Positions 61,897 to 64,000 of a stretch of DNA of 64,000 nt are shown piece after piece. Made by a program: the position numbers and the translations under genes. The notes under the pieces are model-generated. The model saw only the letters and a program-made list of their open reading frames with translations, did not search any database and was not told where the DNA came from. This stretch comes from Bacteroides mediterraneensis. GTDB lineage: Bacteria > Bacteroidota > Bacteroidia > Bacteroidales > Bacteroidaceae. The stretch spans positions 2,604,001 through 2,668,000 of the forward strand of contig NZ_DAJPEN010000001.1 in the NCBI RefSeq assembly GCF_025993685.1, written 5' to 3'. Numbering within the stretch: the first letter of the stretch is position 1; every line of letters starts with the position of its first letter.

Positions 61897-63497
61897 TGAC
61901 CATGCAACAACTGGACGTCCCCGTACGTCAATGGGTTCCCGACTGGCTCGGAATGATATGCATCTTCACCATCATCCTGCCTGTCACCATGCTGAACGGT
62001 TCCTACACCGGAAGCATGCTTGAAGTGTCCAACACATTGGGCACCCACACTGAAGACATCACCATGGGGTATTATGCCGCTTCGGCCGGAATGGCGGTAG
62101 CCTATCCCATTGTCCCCAAAGTACTCGAAGCCCTTTCCTCCAAGTTCCTGTTGCTGACCAACCTGACCCTGCAATTCTTTCTCAGCTGGATATGTGCTCG
62201 TTCGCAAAACATCGACCTGGTCATTATCTGCAGCTTCTTCATCGGCTTTCTGAAAGGTTTCCTCATGCTCTGGTTCATCCGAAGGGCCACCAAGATTTTC
62301 AGTCCCAAGAACGTACGAAGCGAGTTTTATTCTTATTTTTATCCGCTGGTGTTTGCCGGAGGACAGGTATCCATGGTACTTACTGCCGAACTGGCTTACC
62401 ATTATAATTGGCAGTATATGTACTACTTCATGATGCTGCTCCTCATGACTGCCATCCTGATAGTGATTATCTGTTTCCGGCACGACCGCCCGTTGAAGCC
62501 CATACCGCTCTCTGAACTTCATCTGCGCGAGATGCTGGTCATTGCCACCGGACTCCTGATGCTTGTCTATGTCATCAACTATGGGAAAGTGCTCGACTGG
62601 ACTTCCTCCTTCAAAATCCGGCTCTATATCGTCATTGCTCCCATTCTGATTGCCTTTTTCATCTGGCAGCAATACCACTCCAAACATCCCTTTGTCAGTT
62701 TGGCTCCATTGTATCAGCCCAAAGCCATCGTAGGCTATCTGTATATGATGCTGGTCATGTTTTTCAGTACCTCCACCACCCTGCTCACCAACTACATGAC
62801 AAGCATCCTGAAGGTAGACAGCACACACACTTATTTACTCTATGGTTACCTGTTACCAGGTTATGCCCTGGGTGCTTTCATCTGTTTCTGGTGGTTCCGC
62901 TGGCAACGGTGGCGTTTCCGTTTTCTGATTGCCGGAGGAATGGGATGCTTTGCCGCCTTCTTCGGTATCCTGTATTTCACCGTATCCCCCGACAGCACCT
63001 ACGAGATGCTTTTCCTCCCCGTGTTTCTGCGAGGGCTGGGCATGCTGGTACTGATCATCGCTTTTGCCTTGTTTGCCGTAGAAGAACTCAATCCCAAATA
63101 CCTGCTGGCCAATGCCTTTTTCCTGATTTCCTTCCGGTCAGTGCTGGCCCCCATTCTGGCTACCTCTTTTTATAGCAACGCGCTTTATCGGATGGAACAA
63201 AAATACTTACATACCTTGTCGGAGACCGTCAGCCAGACCGACCCGCTGGCCGCCAGCCGGTTCAACCAGTCACTCAGCCAATATCTTTCACAAGGACACG
63301 AATATACCGAAGCCACCCAGATGGCGACCCAGAGCCTCTATGCCACTCTGCAACAACAAAGCCTGTTGCTTTCGCTCAAACATATACTAGGCTATCTGTT
63401 TGTCATCACCCTGGTCATCGCCATCGTTTCACGCTTCATCCCCTTCCACAAGACTATTCGTGTAAGATATGCCAAAACCGGGGATGATATGGTATAA
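61893..63497 (+). CDS. EmrB-like MFS multidrug transporter
   Basis: The 534-residue inner-membrane protein has about 14 hydrophobic segments, as in the DHA2 group of drug:proton antiporters. Segments include VTMLNGSYTGSMLEVSNTLG at the start and GMLVLIIAFALFAVEEL late. A soluble loop of about 75 residues precedes the last helix. A start at Met1, 2 or 4 is possible. Its substrate is unknown; the MarR gene suggests a toxic ligand such as bile salts or phenolics. That is inference. Confidence 0.9.
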   Translation: MMTMQQLDVPVRQWVPDWLGMICIFTIILPVTMLNGSYTGSMLEVSNTLGTHTEDITMGYYAASAGMAVAYPIVPKVLEALSSKFLLLTNLTLQFFLSWICARSQNIDLVIICSFFIGFLKGFLMLWFIRRATKIFSPKNVRSEFYSYFYPLVFAGGQVSMVLTAELAYHYNWQYMYYFMMLLLMTAILIVIICFRHDRPLKPIPLSELHLREMLVIATGLLMLVYVINYGKVLDWTSSFKIRLYIVIAPILIAFFIWQQYHSKHPFVSLAPLYQPKAIVGYLYMMLVMFFSTSTTLLTNYMTSILKVDSTHTYLLYGYLLPGYALGAFICFWWFRWQRWRFRFLIAGGMGCFAAFFGILYFTVSPDSTYEMLFLPVFLRGLGMLVLIIAFALFAVEELNPKYLLANAFFLISFRSVLAPILATSFYSNALYRMEQKYLHTLSETVSQTDPLAASRFNQSLSQYLSQGHEYTEATQMATQSLYATLQQQSLLLSLKHILGYLFVITLVIAIVSRFIPFHKTIRVRYAKTGDDMV

Positions 63498-63507
63498 AAC
63501 AGCATAA

Positions 63508-63544
63508 AAAAACAGCGGAAAGAAAAAATCCTTCCGCTGTTTTT
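63508..63544. terminator. Bidirectional terminator after the efflux operon
   Basis: A perfect 13-bp stem, AAAAACAGCGGAA (63508-63520) and TTCCGCTGTTTTT (63532-63544), serves both the MFS gene and the small opposing gene. Confidence 0.93.
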
Positions 63545-63556
63545 ATAAAAATTTCA

Positions 63557-63808
63557 TCAGAATTCAATAATCAATGACTTGCGAGGAGAAACCACAAGAT
63601 TCTTTGTCAAATCAATTTTCTTCCCGCTCGATACATCTCTACCTTCTTTAGAATCCTTAGTCAAGACAGTATAGTACTCCGCAGCCAAAGTCTGCTCATC
63701 ACTCGTACTATTCAGCACAATCATTTCAGTTTTTCCGTCATGTACATGAGAATACATATATATTCCTCGCTGAGGAATATGATACTTCACTGTTCTGTTT
63801 TCTGCCAT
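63557..63808 (-). CDS. Stand-alone 83-residue protein resembling a GH13 amylase C-terminal domain
   Basis: The sequence IPQRGIYMYSHVHDGKTEMI, with VLNSTSDEQTL, GRDVSSGKKIDL and a final PRKSLIIEF, looks like the C-terminal beta-sandwich of Bacteroides neopullulanase/SusA-type amylases. The catalytic barrel is wholly absent. It is not simply debris: a consensus-like promoter (63838-63869) sits right upstream, the frame is intact, and a terminator follows. It could be a small carbohydrate-binding protein or a recently truncated gene. No signal peptide is seen. Confidence 0.7.
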   Translation of the reverse strand: MAENRTVKYHIPQRGIYMYSHVHDGKTEMIVLNSTSDEQTLAAEYYTVLTKDSKEGRDVSSGKKIDLTKNLVVSPRKSLIIEF

Positions 63809-63837
63809 ATACGTTGTTTAGTTTAATTTTGCGAGGG

Positions 63838-63869
63838 CAAATATATGTATTTAAAACATAATTTATAAA
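63838..63869 (-). promoter_or_regulatory. Promoter of the small GH13-like gene
   Basis: On the minus strand, TTTA (63869-63866) and TATATTTG (63845-63838) are 20 bp apart. The predicted leader to the ATG at 63808 is about 23 nt. Confidence 0.6.
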
Positions 63870-63924
63870 CATAACAGCAAAGATTTTAATGTATTTATTC
63901 ATTTTTTATGACATAAATCAAATT

Positions 63925-64000
63925 TTAATATACTTCCACCTTCGCAGCCAGCGACTTACACTTGTCACGAAGTGCATCCAAGTCTCCATCGTTCTTGTCA
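63925..64000 (-). CDS. 3' end of an unidentified gene at the right edge
   Basis: A minus-strand frame enters from the edge and ends at TAA (63927-63925). It gives about 24 residues, LDALRDKCKSLAAKVEVY at the end. It is a charged, helical C-terminus. It is too short to identify. Confidence 0.55.
   Translation of the reverse strand, partial: DKNDGDLDALRDKCKSLAAKVEVY

Overview
The window looks like a chromosomal segment from a member of the Bacteroidaceae (Bacteroides or Phocaeicola type). Three things point there. The gene content is typical: DUF4270 and PCMD proteins, DUF4492 before cydAB, OprO/P-type porins, GH43/GH51/GH57 enzymes, LytS/LytTR regulation and SPOR lipoproteins. Intergenic regions repeatedly carry the Bacteroides-type promoter -7 box TAnnTTTG, often with a TTTG-like -33 box about 18-20 bp upstream. 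Shine-Dalgarno sequences are weak or absent. There are no rRNA or tRNA genes, insertion sequences, prophage or CRISPR loci; most of the window is core genome with small accessory patches.

Layout. 1-92 is the 3' tip of an unidentified gene. 185-4814 is a minus-strand phosphate operon, porin-pstS-pstC-pstA-pstB, with Pho-box-like direct repeats upstream of the porin and no phoU. Next come a GH51 arabinofuranosidase, mltG, and a TrkH/TrkA potassium system. 10312-12284 is an accessory patch with a decayed LuxR-type regulator and two AT-rich genes for unknown membrane proteins. TrpB2 and panC-panD converge on the first array of 22-bp palindromic repeats. 15385-22392 is a glycogen-type module: a half-length GT5 protein, a DUF4270 lipoprotein, and the operon debranching enzyme - glycosyltransferase - GH57. 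Then follow serS, the operon miaA - lipid kinase - kdsA - porin, gapA, a PCMD protein and a SPOR lipoprotein.

31077-35266 carries a ytxH/holin-like/small-protein cassette and a tricorn-like protease. A large enzyme with two complete GH43 modules (35390-37888) is followed by a second 22-bp array and DUF4492-cydA-cydB. 41243-47774 is a TolC-MacA-MacB efflux operon with split MacB, then a LytS/LytTR two-component pair. A strong promoter plus terminator with no gene between them, around 47833-47983, looks like a small RNA. The remainder holds queD-queE, a coiled-coil gene with zapA, rny, a patatin-like protein, aminopeptidase P, a C1 peptidase, recJ-recQ, and a MarR-controlled TolC/EmrA/EmrB-type efflux operon. 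The end has a stand-alone 83-residue protein resembling only the C-terminal domain of a GH13 amylase, and the 3' end of another gene.

The items most worth a second look are the two 22-bp palindrome arrays, the small-RNA candidate, the tandem GH43 enzyme, the Pho-box-like repeats, the half-length glycogen synthase and the stand-alone GH13 C-terminal domain. All functional names are read from sequence features and family knowledge; no database search was possible.
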